The notes under the pieces: generated by a model
Database searches by the model: none
What the model was told of the DNA's origin: nothing
What the model saw: only the letters and a program-made list of their open reading frames with translations
Program-made: the position numbers and the translations under genes
Source: an uncultured Eubacteriales bacterium
Lineage (GTDB): Bacteria > Bacillota > Clostridia > Oscillospirales > Acutalibacteraceae
NCBI GenBank assembly: GCA_910577755.1
Contig: CAJTNL010000009.1
Span: 13,747 to 77,746, forward strand
Reading direction: 5' to 3'
Length of the DNA: 64,000 nucleotides
In this document: piece by piece, positions 8,043-16,737 of the stretch
Numbering within the stretch: the stretch's first letter is position 1
How the letters are laid out: every line of letters begins with the position of its first letter

Positions 8043-8885
8043 ATGAGAGAATTGGATGTGTCCCAAATTACACAGGTGGTTAAGCAATTGTGTATAGAGA
8101 CAAACCGTGTTTTGCCTTTGGATTTAGAAGAGAAAATAGGAGAAGCCTGTGAAATGGAAAATAGTGTGAGCGGAAAGGCTATTTTGCAGGATTTGTGCCG
8201 CAATATGAGTGCAGCAAGAGAAATGCAAATTCCTATTTGTCAGGATACGGGAATGGCTGTTATTTTTGCGGAAGTGGGACAAGATGTACGTTTGACAGGA
8301 GGCGGCTTTGAGGATGCTATTAATGAAGGCGTGCGACAAGGTTATTTAGAAGGTTTTTTGCGTTTATCTGTGGTTGCCGACCCACTGGAGCGTAAAAATA
8401 CAAATGATAATACACCGGCTATCATTCATACTAGAATGATAGATGGTGATAAGGTAACCATTACTGTTGCACCAAAAGGTTTTGGCAGTGAAAATATGAG
8501 TCGTATTAAAATGTTTACGCCCTCTGCCACGAAAGAGGATATTATTGCCTTTGTGGTAAAAACTGCAAAAGCGGCTGGTAGCAATGCCTGTCCTCCTATG
8601 GTATTAGGCGTGGGGATCGGCGGTGATTTTGAGCTCTGTGCATATCTAGCAAAAAAGGCATTGTGTCGCGATATATCACAATCTAACTCTAAAGAAGTAT
8701 ATCGTCTGTTAGAGCAGGAAATACTAGAGCGGGTTAATATGTTGCAAATAGGTCCTCAAGGTTTTGGAGGAAATACAACGGCATTACATGTGGCGATTGA
8801 GCAGTATGCTACACATATAGCAGGGCTTCCGGTGGCAGTTAATGTGGGGTGTCATGTAACAAGGCATAAAAAAATAACCATATAG
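8043..8885 (+). CDS. Class I fumarate hydratase / tartrate dehydratase alpha subunit
   Basis: The 280-residue protein matches the N-terminal (alpha) half of iron-sulfur fumarases and L-tartrate dehydratases. It has the three cluster cysteines C66 (PICQDTG), C183 (ACPPMVLG) and C270 (NVGCHVTRHKK), the last in the conserved end of the subunit. Such enzymes reversibly hydrate fumarate to malate using an oxygen-sensitive 4Fe-4S cluster. The enzyme normally needs a beta subunit of about 180-200 residues, usually encoded directly downstream. Here the next gene is hpf and no beta gene occurs in the window. The partner must be elsewhere, or this subunit acts differently. AAAGGAGAA precedes the ATG. 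Confidence 0.88.
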   Translation: MRELDVSQITQVVKQLCIETNRVLPLDLEEKIGEACEMENSVSGKAILQDLCRNMSAAREMQIPICQDTGMAVIFAEVGQDVRLTGGGFEDAINEGVRQGYLEGFLRLSVVADPLERKNTNDNTPAIIHTRMIDGDKVTITVAPKGFGSENMSRIKMFTPSATKEDIIAFVVKTAKAAGSNACPPMVLGVGIGGDFELCAYLAKKALCRDISQSNSKEVYRLLEQEILERVNMLQIGPQGFGGNTTALHVAIEQYATHIAGLPVAVNVGCHVTRHKKITI

Positions 8886-8920
8886 TTAAGAAATATCTTT
8901 TATTATTTTATGAAATGTAT

Positions 8921-8926
8921 TATAAT
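8921..8926 (+). promoter_or_regulatory. Possible -10 element of hpf
   Basis: A TATAAT at 8921-8926 sits 83 bases ahead of hpf in the only long gap of this region. No good -35 is visible at the right distance, so this is tentative. Confidence 0.3.
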
Positions 8927-9008
8927 TATAACATAATGGAATAAAAAGGTTCTGAATAGAAGCTTTTCTCCGTATAGAAAGACTGTTTTTGTGAAGGGAG
9001 TTATTGGT

Positions 9009-9557
9009 ATGAACATTACCATTACTGGTAGAAAAGTAAGTTTAAAAAATAACTTTAAACAATTGGTGGAAAAAAAGCTCTCACGTTATGATAGAATTTT
9101 TGATGAACATGCCGAAGCGCATGTTGTTGTAACGGTAGAACATAACCGTCAAACGGTGGAAATTACAATTAGGCAAAAGGGAATGATTTACCGTGCTGAA
9201 GCAACTGACTTTGAAATGAATGATGCATTGGATCAAGTCATTAGTGCATTAGGTAGGCAAATTCGCAAAAACAAGACTAGATTAGAGAAAAAGCTGCATT
9301 CCGGCGCACTACGTGATTATGTAGAAGATTATTATAACGGGGAAATTCCAGAGCCACAAAGTATAGAGTACCAAATTGCCAGAACGAAAAAAGTTCCGGT
9401 AAAGCCAATGCACATAGATGAAGCAATTTTACAAATGAACCTGTTAGGTCACCAATTTTATATGTTCCGCGACGCTGAGACTGAAGAAATTGCTGTTGTA
9501 TATAAACGACATAACGGCGACTACGGATTATTGGAACCCAACGAAGATGAAGAATAA
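9009..9557 (+). CDS. hpf: Ribosome hibernation promoting factor, long form
   Basis: The 182-residue protein is the long HPF of Gram-positive bacteria. The N-terminal S30AE domain (about 1-100) binds the 30S decoding region, and the C-terminal domain (about 125-182, containing DEAILQMNLLGHQFYMFRD) dimerises to form 100S ribosomes in resting cells. ATG 9009 follows AAGGGAG at 8994-9000; an in-frame GTG at 8991 overlaps that site and is unlikely. A 120-base leader with a possible -10 precedes it, and an imperfect terminator follows, so it is probably a single-gene unit. Confidence 0.95.
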   Translation: MNITITGRKVSLKNNFKQLVEKKLSRYDRIFDEHAEAHVVVTVEHNRQTVEITIRQKGMIYRAEATDFEMNDALDQVISALGRQIRKNKTRLEKKLHSGALRDYVEDYYNGEIPEPQSIEYQIARTKKVPVKPMHIDEAILQMNLLGHQFYMFRDAETEEIAVVYKRHNGDYGLLEPNEDEE

Positions 9558-9570
9558 TACTGCATCGTAG

Positions 9571-9603
9571 AGAAGGGGCTGCGTGGTTGCGCAGTCCCTT
9601 TCT
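9571..9603 (+). terminator. Probable terminator after hpf
   Basis: The arms 9571-9583 and 9590-9603 pair with one bulge and one G-T wobble around a 6-nt loop. The trailing T run is short. Confidence 0.5.
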
Positions 9604-9629
9604 CAATACATGAATGGAGTGAAGAAATT

Positions 9630-10751
9630 GTGATGGAAACGTTTAAATTGGTTTGCCCGTGCATTTTGGGCGTAGAGGGATTAGTGGCAGATGAACTACG
9701 TGCCATGGGTGCAAAAAATGTAGAGCCGCAAAATGGCAGGGTAATATTTGACGGAGATGCTATTATGCTAGCGAGAGCTAATATATGTTCTCGTTACAGT
9801 GAGCGTGTACTGGTGCTGTTGGGTATCTTTCAGGCTCATACCTTTGAAGAACTATTTCAGGGGATAAAGGCATTGCCTTGGGAGCAATGGATTGGAAAAA
9901 ATGATATTTTTCCTGTCAAAGGTCATTCTTTAAGTTCACAATTATCTAGCGTACCTGATTGTCAGAAAATTATAAAAAAAGCTGTAGTAGAACGCTTGAA
10001 AAAAAAATATCACGTAAATTGGTTTGCAGAAAGCGATACATTATATCAAATTCAGTTTTTGATTCTGAAAGATCAGGTTAGTGTTATGCTTGATACCTCT
10101 GGTGCAGGTCTTCATAAACGAGGATACCGTGCGAATTCAACGCAAGCGCCTATAAAAGAAACGCTGGCGGCGGCAATGGCACATTTATCGCGTGTACGAA
10201 TAAATGGCAATATGGTTGATCCCTTTTGCGGCTCCGGAACGGTATTAATTGAATCTGCACTATATGCCTTGAATATTGCACCTGGATTACGTCGTCACTT
10301 TACAGCTGAAAACTGGGATCAGATTGATGAGAATGTATGGATAAAAGAAAAAGAGCGGGCACAGGATTTGGTACGCAGAGATGCAAAATTCCGGGGATGG
10401 GGTTTCGATATTGATGGTGCTGCTGTTTCTCTCACAATTCAAAATGCAAAAAAAGCAGGTGTTATAGGATGTTTAAAGGTGGAACAGAGAGCTATTTGTG
10501 ATTTTTATACACAAACTGATACTGGCGTAGTAGTGTGTAACCCTCCGTATGGAGAGCGTCTGTTAGATATAAAACAAGCACAGGAACTGTATAAGACAAT
10601 GGGAGAAGTATTTGAACAGAAGCATGGATGGAGTTATGCTGTTATCAGTCCAGATGAAATGTTTGAAATTTATTATGGTAGAAAAGCGGATAAAAGAAGA
10701 AAATTATACAATGGAATGATAAAATGCCAATTGTATATGTATTTTAAATGA
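9630..10751 (+). CDS. THUMP-domain rRNA methyltransferase (RlmL/YpsC type)
   Basis: The 373-residue enzyme has an N-terminal ferredoxin-like plus THUMP RNA-binding region (about 1-155) and a Rossmann methyltransferase domain. The latter has the SAM-binding DPFCGSGT (about residue 196) and the catalytic NPPYGERL typical of N2-guanine methylation. The family includes the N-terminal half of RlmL, which methylates G2445 of 23S rRNA, and B. subtilis YpsC. The exact target here is inferred. The start is GTG 9630 behind GGAGTG; ATG 9633 is an equally possible start. Confidence 0.88.
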   Translation: MMETFKLVCPCILGVEGLVADELRAMGAKNVEPQNGRVIFDGDAIMLARANICSRYSERVLVLLGIFQAHTFEELFQGIKALPWEQWIGKNDIFPVKGHSLSSQLSSVPDCQKIIKKAVVERLKKKYHVNWFAESDTLYQIQFLILKDQVSVMLDTSGAGLHKRGYRANSTQAPIKETLAAAMAHLSRVRINGNMVDPFCGSGTVLIESALYALNIAPGLRRHFTAENWDQIDENVWIKEKERAQDLVRRDAKFRGWGFDIDGAAVSLTIQNAKKAGVIGCLKVEQRAICDFYTQTDTGVVVCNPPYGERLLDIKQAQELYKTMGEVFEQKHGWSYAVISPDEMFEIYYGRKADKRRKLYNGMIKCQLYMYFK

Positions 10752-10800
10752 AAGTTTTTTTACTAAGTACTAGGAGAATAAATGAGGTGGAGTTAAAATA

Positions 10801-11343
10801 ATGCTCAATGAAATTTTAAAATATAACCAAGAATTTGTAGAGCGTAAAGCATATGAAAAATATGTAACAGATAAATATCCGAACAAAAGACTTGCAATTC
10901 TGTCTTGTATGGATGCTAGGTTAACAGAGTTACTTCCAGCAGCATTGGGTTTGAAAAATGGTGATGCTAAAGTTATTAAAAATGCTGGTGGAACGATTTC
11001 AGACCCTTTTGGCAGCGCGATGCGCAGTTTATTAATCGCAGTGCATACATTAGGTGTAGAACATATTTTAGTGATAGGACATTCTGATTGTGGTAGACAA
11101 GGTATGGATAGTGAGGAAATGATGCGCAAGATGCGTAATAACGGTATTTCTGAGGATTCTATTGCTATGATGAGGTATTGCAGACCTGATTTTGATACAT
11201 GGCTGTGTGGTTTTCACAATGTAGAAAGTTCTGTGCAGAATTCAGTCCATTTAATCTCTAATCATCCTCTCATTCCAAGCTATGTTAAAGTAAACGGTTT
11301 TGTAATCAACTCTACTACAGGAGAATTAATACTGGTTACATAA
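10801..11343 (+). CDS. Beta-class carbonic anhydrase
   Basis: The enzyme interconverts CO2 and bicarbonate using zinc. The 180-residue protein has the zinc ligands C36, H94 and C97 (SCMDAR and HSDCG) and the D38-R40 dyad of beta carbonic anhydrases. It belongs to the short bacterial subgroup like B. subtilis YtiB. GAGGTGG lies about 10 bases before the ATG. It follows the methyltransferase by 49 bases and is closed by a terminator. Bicarbonate supply for carboxylations, for instance in purine synthesis, is the likely role. Confidence 0.92.
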   Translation: MLNEILKYNQEFVERKAYEKYVTDKYPNKRLAILSCMDARLTELLPAALGLKNGDAKVIKNAGGTISDPFGSAMRSLLIAVHTLGVEHILVIGHSDCGRQGMDSEEMMRKMRNNGISEDSIAMMRYCRPDFDTWLCGFHNVESSVQNSVHLISNHPLIPSYVKVNGFVINSTTGELILVT

Positions 11344-11384
11344 ATAAAAACAGCGTAATGTAAAAATTGCGCTGTTTTTATTTA
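11343..11384 (+). terminator. Rho-independent terminator after carbonic anhydrase gene
   Basis: A stem of about 17 bp (11343-11359 with 11366-11383, one G-T pair) starts at the last base of the stop codon and ends in T-rich sequence. Confidence 0.85.
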
Positions 11385-11484
11385 TGATAAAAATACGTGA
11401 AAATATACAACATTTACTGAAAAACAAACGATAATTGTTATAGTATAATTAGAATTTATCTGTCTTATCAATTGGAGGTCTTCT

Positions 11485-12492
11485 ATGGCTAAAACTGCAA
11501 ACCAAAAATTGAAGATTCTGTATCTAATGAAAATTTTAATGGAGGAGACTGATGAACAACATCCTCTTACCATAAAAGCTCTTGTATCAAAGTTAGGTCA
11601 ATATAATATACGGTCAGAGCGTAAAAGTCTTTACAGTGATATTGAGAATTTACGATTATTTGGTATTGATATTGAAAAAATCAATACGCCCATTTGTGCT
11701 TATTATGTGGCCAGCCGTTCCTTTGAGATGCCAGAATTAAAGTTGCTGGTAGATGCAGTACAATCTTCAAAATTTATTACCCATAAAAAATCGACTGATT
11801 TAATACGAAAAATAGAACATCTTACCAGTATTCATGAAGCGCAAAAGCTGCAACGGCAGGTTTATATCTCCAATCGAATTAAATCTTTGAATGAATGCAT
11901 TTATTATAATGTGGATTATTTACATGAGGCCATTGCGCAAAATAAACAAATTAAATTTCAATATTTTGAATGGGTAGTAAACTTTAATCAGCCAGAAAAA
12001 GTTAGCAAACAATTCCGTAAAGAAGGAGAACGGTACTGTGTCAGTCCATGGGCGTTATCATGGGACGATGAAAAGTACTATTTGGTTGCATTTGACAGTG
12101 AAGCTAATTGTATTAAGCATTACCGTGTGGATAAAATGGCTGCTATTGAAATTCAAGAAAATGTTCGTGAAGGAAAAGTCCATTTTGAACAGTTCGATCT
12201 AGCTGTATATTCGCAGAAAATATTTGGTATGTACGGCGGTCAGGAAGAGCAGATTACGTTAAAGCTGGCAAACGAACTGGTAGGTGTGGTTCTTGATAAA
12301 TTTGGTAGCCAAATTTCTATTTCAAAGTGCGATGAGGATCATATTTTTGTAAAAATAAAAGTAGCTGTTAGTCCTCCGTTCATAGGCTGGCTGGCTGGCT
12401 TTGGCAGTCAGGCAGTCGTTGTGGAACCTGCCCATCTTGCTTCACAAGTTTGCAGCACTTTTCAAGAAGCGTTAGCACAATATCAAAATTAA
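11485..12492 (+). CDS. WYL-domain transcriptional regulator
   Basis: The 335-residue protein has an N-terminal winged-helix region (about 1-75, with ERKSLYSDIENLRLFGIDIE as recognition part), a central WYL ligand-sensing domain (about 135-225, with the CVSPWALSWDDEKYYLVAF core) and a WCX-type C-terminal end. Such regulators often respond to nucleic-acid ligands or metabolites, and many control defence or DNA repair genes. No such genes are next to it here. It stands alone between two terminators or promoters, so its targets are unknown. GGAGG precedes the ATG at good spacing, and TATAAT at 11444-11449 may be its -10. Confidence 0.88.
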   Translation: MAKTANQKLKILYLMKILMEETDEQHPLTIKALVSKLGQYNIRSERKSLYSDIENLRLFGIDIEKINTPICAYYVASRSFEMPELKLLVDAVQSSKFITHKKSTDLIRKIEHLTSIHEAQKLQRQVYISNRIKSLNECIYYNVDYLHEAIAQNKQIKFQYFEWVVNFNQPEKVSKQFRKEGERYCVSPWALSWDDEKYYLVAFDSEANCIKHYRVDKMAAIEIQENVREGKVHFEQFDLAVYSQKIFGMYGGQEEQITLKLANELVGVVLDKFGSQISISKCDEDHIFVKIKVAVSPPFIGWLAGFGSQAVVVEPAHLASQVCSTFQEALAQYQN

Positions 12493-12569
12493 GAAACTAT
12501 TTACAATAATTAGATTTTTAAATTCTATGTAAATTTTTTTCATTGCAACATGAAAATCTATATATGAGC

Positions 12570-12598
12570 TTTACTTTATTAAATGCTTATTGTAAAAT
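12570..12598 (+). promoter_or_regulatory. Probable sigma-A promoter of pyrH-frr
   Basis: TTTACT at 12570-12575 and TAAAAT at 12593-12598 are 17 bp apart, placing the start of transcription about 30 bases before the pyrH start codon. Confidence 0.5.
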
Positions 12599-12635
12599 AT
12601 AGATAGAATTTAATTTGAAAGATGGGGTGTTTTTT

Positions 12636-13340
12636 TTGCAGCCTAAATATAAAAGGGTTCTTTTAAAATTAAGCGGCGAATCGTTAGCTGGGAAAGAATC
12701 CCATGGCCTTGACTTTAATACGGTGCTAAAATTTTGTGAACCGATAAAAACCTGTGTAGAAATGGGTGTTGAAGTGGCTATAGTTGTAGGCGGCGGCAAC
12801 TTTTGGAGAGGTCGTAGTAGCGGTAATATGGACAGAACCAGAGCGGATCATATTGGTATGTTGGCAACGGTTATCAACGCTTTGGGCGTTGCAGATGTAT
12901 TAGAGCAATTAGGGCTTGATGTACGGGTGCAAACTGCCATTGCTATGCAGGAAGTAGCAGAGCCTTATATCCGAAATAAAGCGCTTCGCCATTTAGAAAA
13001 AGGCAGGGTCGTTGTATTTGGCTGTGGAACAGGCAATCCGTTTTTCTCCACCGATACAGGCGCTGCATTGCGTGCTGCGGAAATTGAAGCAAATGTCATT
13101 TTAAAAGCAACTATGGTGGACGGTGTTTACGACAGCGACCCAAAAATCAATCCCAATGCGCTTAAATATGACAGACTTTCGTTTATGGATGTTCTGCGTA
13201 AAGACTTGAAAGTTATGGATAGTACCGCAGCGTCACTTTGTAAAGATAACGGTATTGCATTATTGGTATTTAGCATTAGTGAGCCGCAAAATATTGTAAA
13301 AGCAGTTTGCGGAGAATCGGTAGGTACGTTGGTTGAATAA
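12636..13340 (+). CDS. pyrH: UMP kinase
   Basis: PyrH phosphorylates UMP to UDP in the cytoplasm as a hexamer. The 234-residue protein has the amino-acid-kinase fold with KYKRVLLKLSGESL at the start, GGGNFWRG (about residue 50) and TDTGAALRAAE. The start is taken as TTG 12636 because GGGGTG (12624-12629) lies 6 bases upstream and the conserved sequence begins there; TTG 12615 would add seven unusual residues. It heads the conserved pyrH-frr-uppS-cdsA order; rpsB and tsf, which often precede it, are 20 kb away here. Confidence 0.96.
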   Translation: MQPKYKRVLLKLSGESLAGKESHGLDFNTVLKFCEPIKTCVEMGVEVAIVVGGGNFWRGRSSGNMDRTRADHIGMLATVINALGVADVLEQLGLDVRVQTAIAMQEVAEPYIRNKALRHLEKGRVVVFGCGTGNPFFSTDTGAALRAAEIEANVILKATMVDGVYDSDPKINPNALKYDRLSFMDVLRKDLKVMDSTAASLCKDNGIALLVFSISEPQNIVKAVCGESVGTLVE

Positions 13341-13397
13341 TTTTTTGGTATCACCTATATAAATATGAAGTAACTGATCAGAAAGGTAATATATGTT

Positions 13398-13952
13398 ATG
13401 AAAGAAGTTCTAAAACAAGCTGAAGAAAAAATGCAAAAATCAATTCAAGTTTTAAGCAATGATTTGAGTACAATACGTGCAGGACGTGCTAATCCTGCTA
13501 TTTTGGATAAAGTCACTGTTGATTATTATGGAGCGCCGACTGCTATTAACCAACTGGCGGCCGTTTCTGTTTCTGAAGCAAGAGTACTGGTGATTCAACC
13601 ATGGGACGTTTCTTCTCTTGAGAGCATTGAGAAAGCTATCCAACTTGCTGATTTAGGGATTAATCCTCAAAATGACGGTAAAGTAATACGTCTCACATTT
13701 CCGCAACTCACAGAAGAAAGACGCCGTGAAATTGCAAAAGATATTAGTAAAATGTGCGAAAACGGTAAGGTGGCAATTCGCGCTATCCGCCGTGATGCCA
13801 TTGAGAAATTAAAAGCAATGAAAAAGGATGGCGATATTACAGAGGATGATTTAAAAGACGGCGAGAAAAAGACGCAGGATCTGACTGACAAACACTGTAA
13901 AGAGGCCGATACTATACATGCCAAAAAAGAAAAAGAAATTTTAGAACTATAA
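13398..13952 (+). CDS. frr: Ribosome recycling factor
   Basis: RRF splits post-termination ribosomes together with EF-G. The 184-residue protein has the usual length and the conserved segments STIRAGRANPAILD (about 24-37), VDYYG, and a C-terminal ITEDD...EKKTQDLTDKH helix. AGAAAGGT stands ahead of the ATG. It lies 57 bases after pyrH and 21 before uppS. Confidence 0.97.
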   Translation: MKEVLKQAEEKMQKSIQVLSNDLSTIRAGRANPAILDKVTVDYYGAPTAINQLAAVSVSEARVLVIQPWDVSSLESIEKAIQLADLGINPQNDGKVIRLTFPQLTEERRREIAKDISKMCENGKVAIRAIRRDAIEKLKAMKKDGDITEDDLKDGEKKTQDLTDKHCKEADTIHAKKEKEILEL

Positions 13953-13973
13953 TCGTGACAGGCGGTAATTATT

Positions 13974-14699
13974 ATGAATTCTTCGGCTAACCAAGGAGAG
14001 CGCCTATTACCGAAACATCTTGCTATTATCATGGACGGCAATGGTCGTTGGGCAAAAAAACGTTTTATGCCGCGTTCAATGGGGCATAAAGCAGGTGCTG
14101 CTAAATTTAAAGCAATTGCTCGGTATTGCAGTAAAATAGGAATTCCTTATTTAACCGTATATGCTTTTTCAACAGAAAATTGGAAACGTCCTACGGAAGA
14201 AGTGGGTGCTTTAATGGGTTTATTTAAGCAATATTTAAAAGATGCTCTTGAAGATTTACTCAATGATGATATTAAAATTCGTTTTTTAGGTGATACTTCC
14301 GTATTTTCTTCTGATTTGCAGGAATTAATTGCAGAAACGATTCAAATAGGTGAGAAACGTACCGGTATGGTTTTGAACCTTGCAATGAATTATGGAAGCA
14401 GGGCAGAGATTACCCGTGCCGCAAAGTCTTTGGCAGAGCAGGTTCAACATGGCATATTACAACCGCAGGATATTACCGAGAAACTGTTGTCAGAGCATAT
14501 GTATACCTACGGACAGCCGGATCCTGATTTAATTATTCGTCCTAGCGGAGAGTGCAGACTTTCTAACTTTCTACTATGGCAGTCGGCCTATGCGGAATAT
14601 ATTTTTATAGACGTTTTATGGCCGGACTTTACAACGAAACATTTAGAAGATTGTTTGCATGAATTTACTATGCGTAACAGAAGATTCGGAGGTGTCTGA
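13974..14699 (+). CDS. uppS: Undecaprenyl diphosphate synthase
   Basis: UppS condenses isopentenyl diphosphate onto farnesyl diphosphate to make the C55 lipid carrier for peptidoglycan. The 241-residue protein shows HLAIIMDGNGRWA with catalytic D21, the FSTENWKRP loop, and the C-terminal diphosphate-binding motif. In that motif the usual R-T-S/G-G-E is R-P-S-G-E (about residue 205), a conservative oddity next to the substrate arginines. Its end is separated from cdsA by one base. Confidence 0.96.
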   Translation: MNSSANQGERLLPKHLAIIMDGNGRWAKKRFMPRSMGHKAGAAKFKAIARYCSKIGIPYLTVYAFSTENWKRPTEEVGALMGLFKQYLKDALEDLLNDDIKIRFLGDTSVFSSDLQELIAETIQIGEKRTGMVLNLAMNYGSRAEITRAAKSLAEQVQHGILQPQDITEKLLSEHMYTYGQPDPDLIIRPSGECRLSNFLLWQSAYAEYIFIDVLWPDFTTKHLEDCLHEFTMRNRRFGGV

Positions 14700-14700
14700 T

Positions 14701-15540
14701 TTGTTTAAGAGGACGCTTTCCGGCTTTTTGGTAGTAGGAGTTTTATCAGCTATTATTGGTATTCAGTATCTTTCTGAGCATTTTTTGAATTTTGAGTATT
14801 CTTTAAATATGATGATAGCGCTCATTACAGTAACGGCGGTTTATGAATTGGTTTCAGCAGTGGGTCTGCGCAAAGATTTTGCGTTTTTAATACCCTGTTT
14901 GTTATTTGCAGCAGCAATACCCCTGATACCTGACCTGTATTGGTCTATGTTTACATATTTCCTTTTTACAGTTATCATACTGGTTTCTGCTATTTATCAT
15001 TACAAAAAAGTGCAGTTTCAGGATATTGTTGTGGCATTTAGTATGACGCTGGTAATTACAACCGCATTAAATACCGCATCTTTAATGAGGTATTTAGATC
15101 CACTGCATTATATGCTATACGTAGTTATGGCGTTTTTTGGAGCATGGTTTACAGATGTTGGTGCATATTTTGTGGGAAGTTTTATCGGTAAACATAAATT
15201 ATGTCCAAATATTAGTCCTAAAAAAACAGTAGAGGGTGCAATTGGAGGAATTATTGCTAACATTGGCTTGATGATGCTGTTAGGCTTGTTATATAATAGT
15301 ATCTTTTTTCAGTTGCAGCTTACCATGTCTTATCTGGCGCTTGCTATTATTGGGGGTATTGCGTCCGTTTTGTCTATGATAGGAGATCTCAGTTTTTCGA
15401 TTATCAAACGCATATATAATGTGAAAGATTTTGGTAATTTAATCCCTGGTCACGGTGGTATGTTGGATCGTTTCGACAGTGTTATTATTGTTGGACCGTT
15501 TATTTACCTGTTTCTCCACTTATTACCTGTGATTTTATAA
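14701..15540 (+). CDS. cdsA: Phosphatidate cytidylyltransferase
   Basis: CdsA makes CDP-diacylglycerol from CTP and phosphatidate in the membrane. The 279-residue protein has about eight membrane segments and the C-terminal signature S-x2-KR-x3-VKDFGNLIPGHGGMLDRFDS with the catalytic aspartates. The start is TTG 14701, 8 bases after CGGAGG (14687-14692), which lies within the end of uppS. A longer frame from ATG 14659 would run through uppS without a ribosome site. Confidence 0.95.
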   Translation: MFKRTLSGFLVVGVLSAIIGIQYLSEHFLNFEYSLNMMIALITVTAVYELVSAVGLRKDFAFLIPCLLFAAAIPLIPDLYWSMFTYFLFTVIILVSAIYHYKKVQFQDIVVAFSMTLVITTALNTASLMRYLDPLHYMLYVVMAFFGAWFTDVGAYFVGSFIGKHKLCPNISPKKTVEGAIGGIIANIGLMMLLGLLYNSIFFQLQLTMSYLALAIIGGIASVLSMIGDLSFSIIKRIYNVKDFGNLIPGHGGMLDRFDSVIIVGPFIYLFLHLLPVIL

Positions 15541-15577
15541 AATTGTTTGAAATAAAATAACAGATTGGTGAATAATA

Positions 15578-16726
15578 ATGGAAAAGAAGCTTTCTATTTT
15601 AGGTTCTACCGGATCTATTGGTTGCCAAACATTAGATGTTGTGCGAGGTATGGGAATGAAGGTAGTAGCCCTTGCGGCGCACCGGAATATTACCCTCCTT
15701 GAAAAGCAAATACGAGAATTTATGCCGCAACTTGTTGCGGTTTTTGATTTAGAGGCAGCAAGGCAGCTGCAAATCGCGGTAAAAGATTTGCCTGTAAAGG
15801 TAGTTTCCGGTATGGAAGGGTTATGCTTTGCTGCAACAGCAGAACATGCAGATTTGGTACTGAATGCTGTTGTTGGCATGGTTGGCTTACGCCCAACTTT
15901 AGCAGCAGTTGAAGCAAAAAAAGATGTTGCCTTAGCAAATAAAGAAACTTTAGTTGCAGGAGGAGCATTGGTAATGAAAGCCGCTGAAAAAAATGGTGTG
16001 CGTATTATTCCAGTGGACAGCGAGCATTCAGCCATATTTCAGTGTTTGTACGGTTGTACCGATCATAAGCAATTGAAAAGAATCATCTTAACGGCATCAG
16101 GTGGACCTTGTTTTGGCAAAACCAAAGATGAACTTGAACATGTAACGGCAGAGCAAGCGTTACAGCATCCCAATTGGGATATGGGGGCAAAGGTTACCAT
16201 TGATTCCGCTACAATGATGAATAAAGGTCTAGAGTTGATTGAGGCAGCTTGGCTGTTTTCTATGCCAATGGAGCAATTGGATGTGGTGGTGCATCGTGAA
16301 AGTATTGTTCATTCCATGATTGAGTATCAGGATCATTCGGTGCTTGCACAATTAAGTGTACCAGATATGAGAATTCCAATTCAATATGCTATTACCTTTC
16401 CCGACCGTTATCTTTCATCTGTAAAGCAGTTGGATTTGACTCAATGGGGGCAGTTATCCTTTTATAAGCCGGATTATGAAACGTTTCGTTGTTTGGATGC
16501 GTGCAGACAGGCGTTTATACGTGGAGGTACGGCTCCGGCAGCAGTAAACGGGGCCAATGAAGAAGCGGTAAAGTTATTTTTACAGAACCGTATCGGTTTT
16601 CTTTCTATTGGTGATTTTGTAGCCGGAGTTATGGAAAAACATAAGGTAGAAGCTGTCACATGTGTGGAGGATGTTTTACAGGCTGATACAGAAGCACGTC
16701 TCTATGTGTCAGAATCTATTTGTTAA
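15578..16726 (+). CDS. dxr: 1-deoxy-D-xylulose 5-phosphate reductoisomerase
   Basis: Dxr catalyses the second step of the MEP isoprenoid pathway, converting DXP to MEP with NADPH and a divalent metal. The 382-residue protein has the nucleotide-binding LGSTGSIGCQTLDV start, LANKETLVAGG, the metal-binding PVDSEHSAIFQ (about residues 147-157) and SATMMNKGLE. Only a weak GGTG precedes the ATG. It lies between cdsA and rseP, as in many Gram-positives, and supplies the precursors UppS uses. Confidence 0.97.
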   Translation: MEKKLSILGSTGSIGCQTLDVVRGMGMKVVALAAHRNITLLEKQIREFMPQLVAVFDLEAARQLQIAVKDLPVKVVSGMEGLCFAATAEHADLVLNAVVGMVGLRPTLAAVEAKKDVALANKETLVAGGALVMKAAEKNGVRIIPVDSEHSAIFQCLYGCTDHKQLKRIILTASGGPCFGKTKDELEHVTAEQALQHPNWDMGAKVTIDSATMMNKGLELIEAAWLFSMPMEQLDVVVHRESIVHSMIEYQDHSVLAQLSVPDMRIPIQYAITFPDRYLSSVKQLDLTQWGQLSFYKPDYETFRCLDACRQAFIRGGTAPAAVNGANEEAVKLFLQNRIGFLSIGDFVAGVMEKHKVEAVTCVEDVLQADTEARLYVSESIC

Positions 16727-16737
16727 ATTAAAAGAAG

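Noticed and set aside
11485..12492. WYL regulator as marker of a defence island
   Set aside because: The neighbours are carbonic anhydrase and the pyrH cluster; no nuclease, toxin or restriction gene is present.
15535..16035. 166-codon minus-strand open frame across dxr
   Set aside because: It is antisense to a conserved enzyme, with low-complexity Ala/Ser/Thr composition and no ribosome site.
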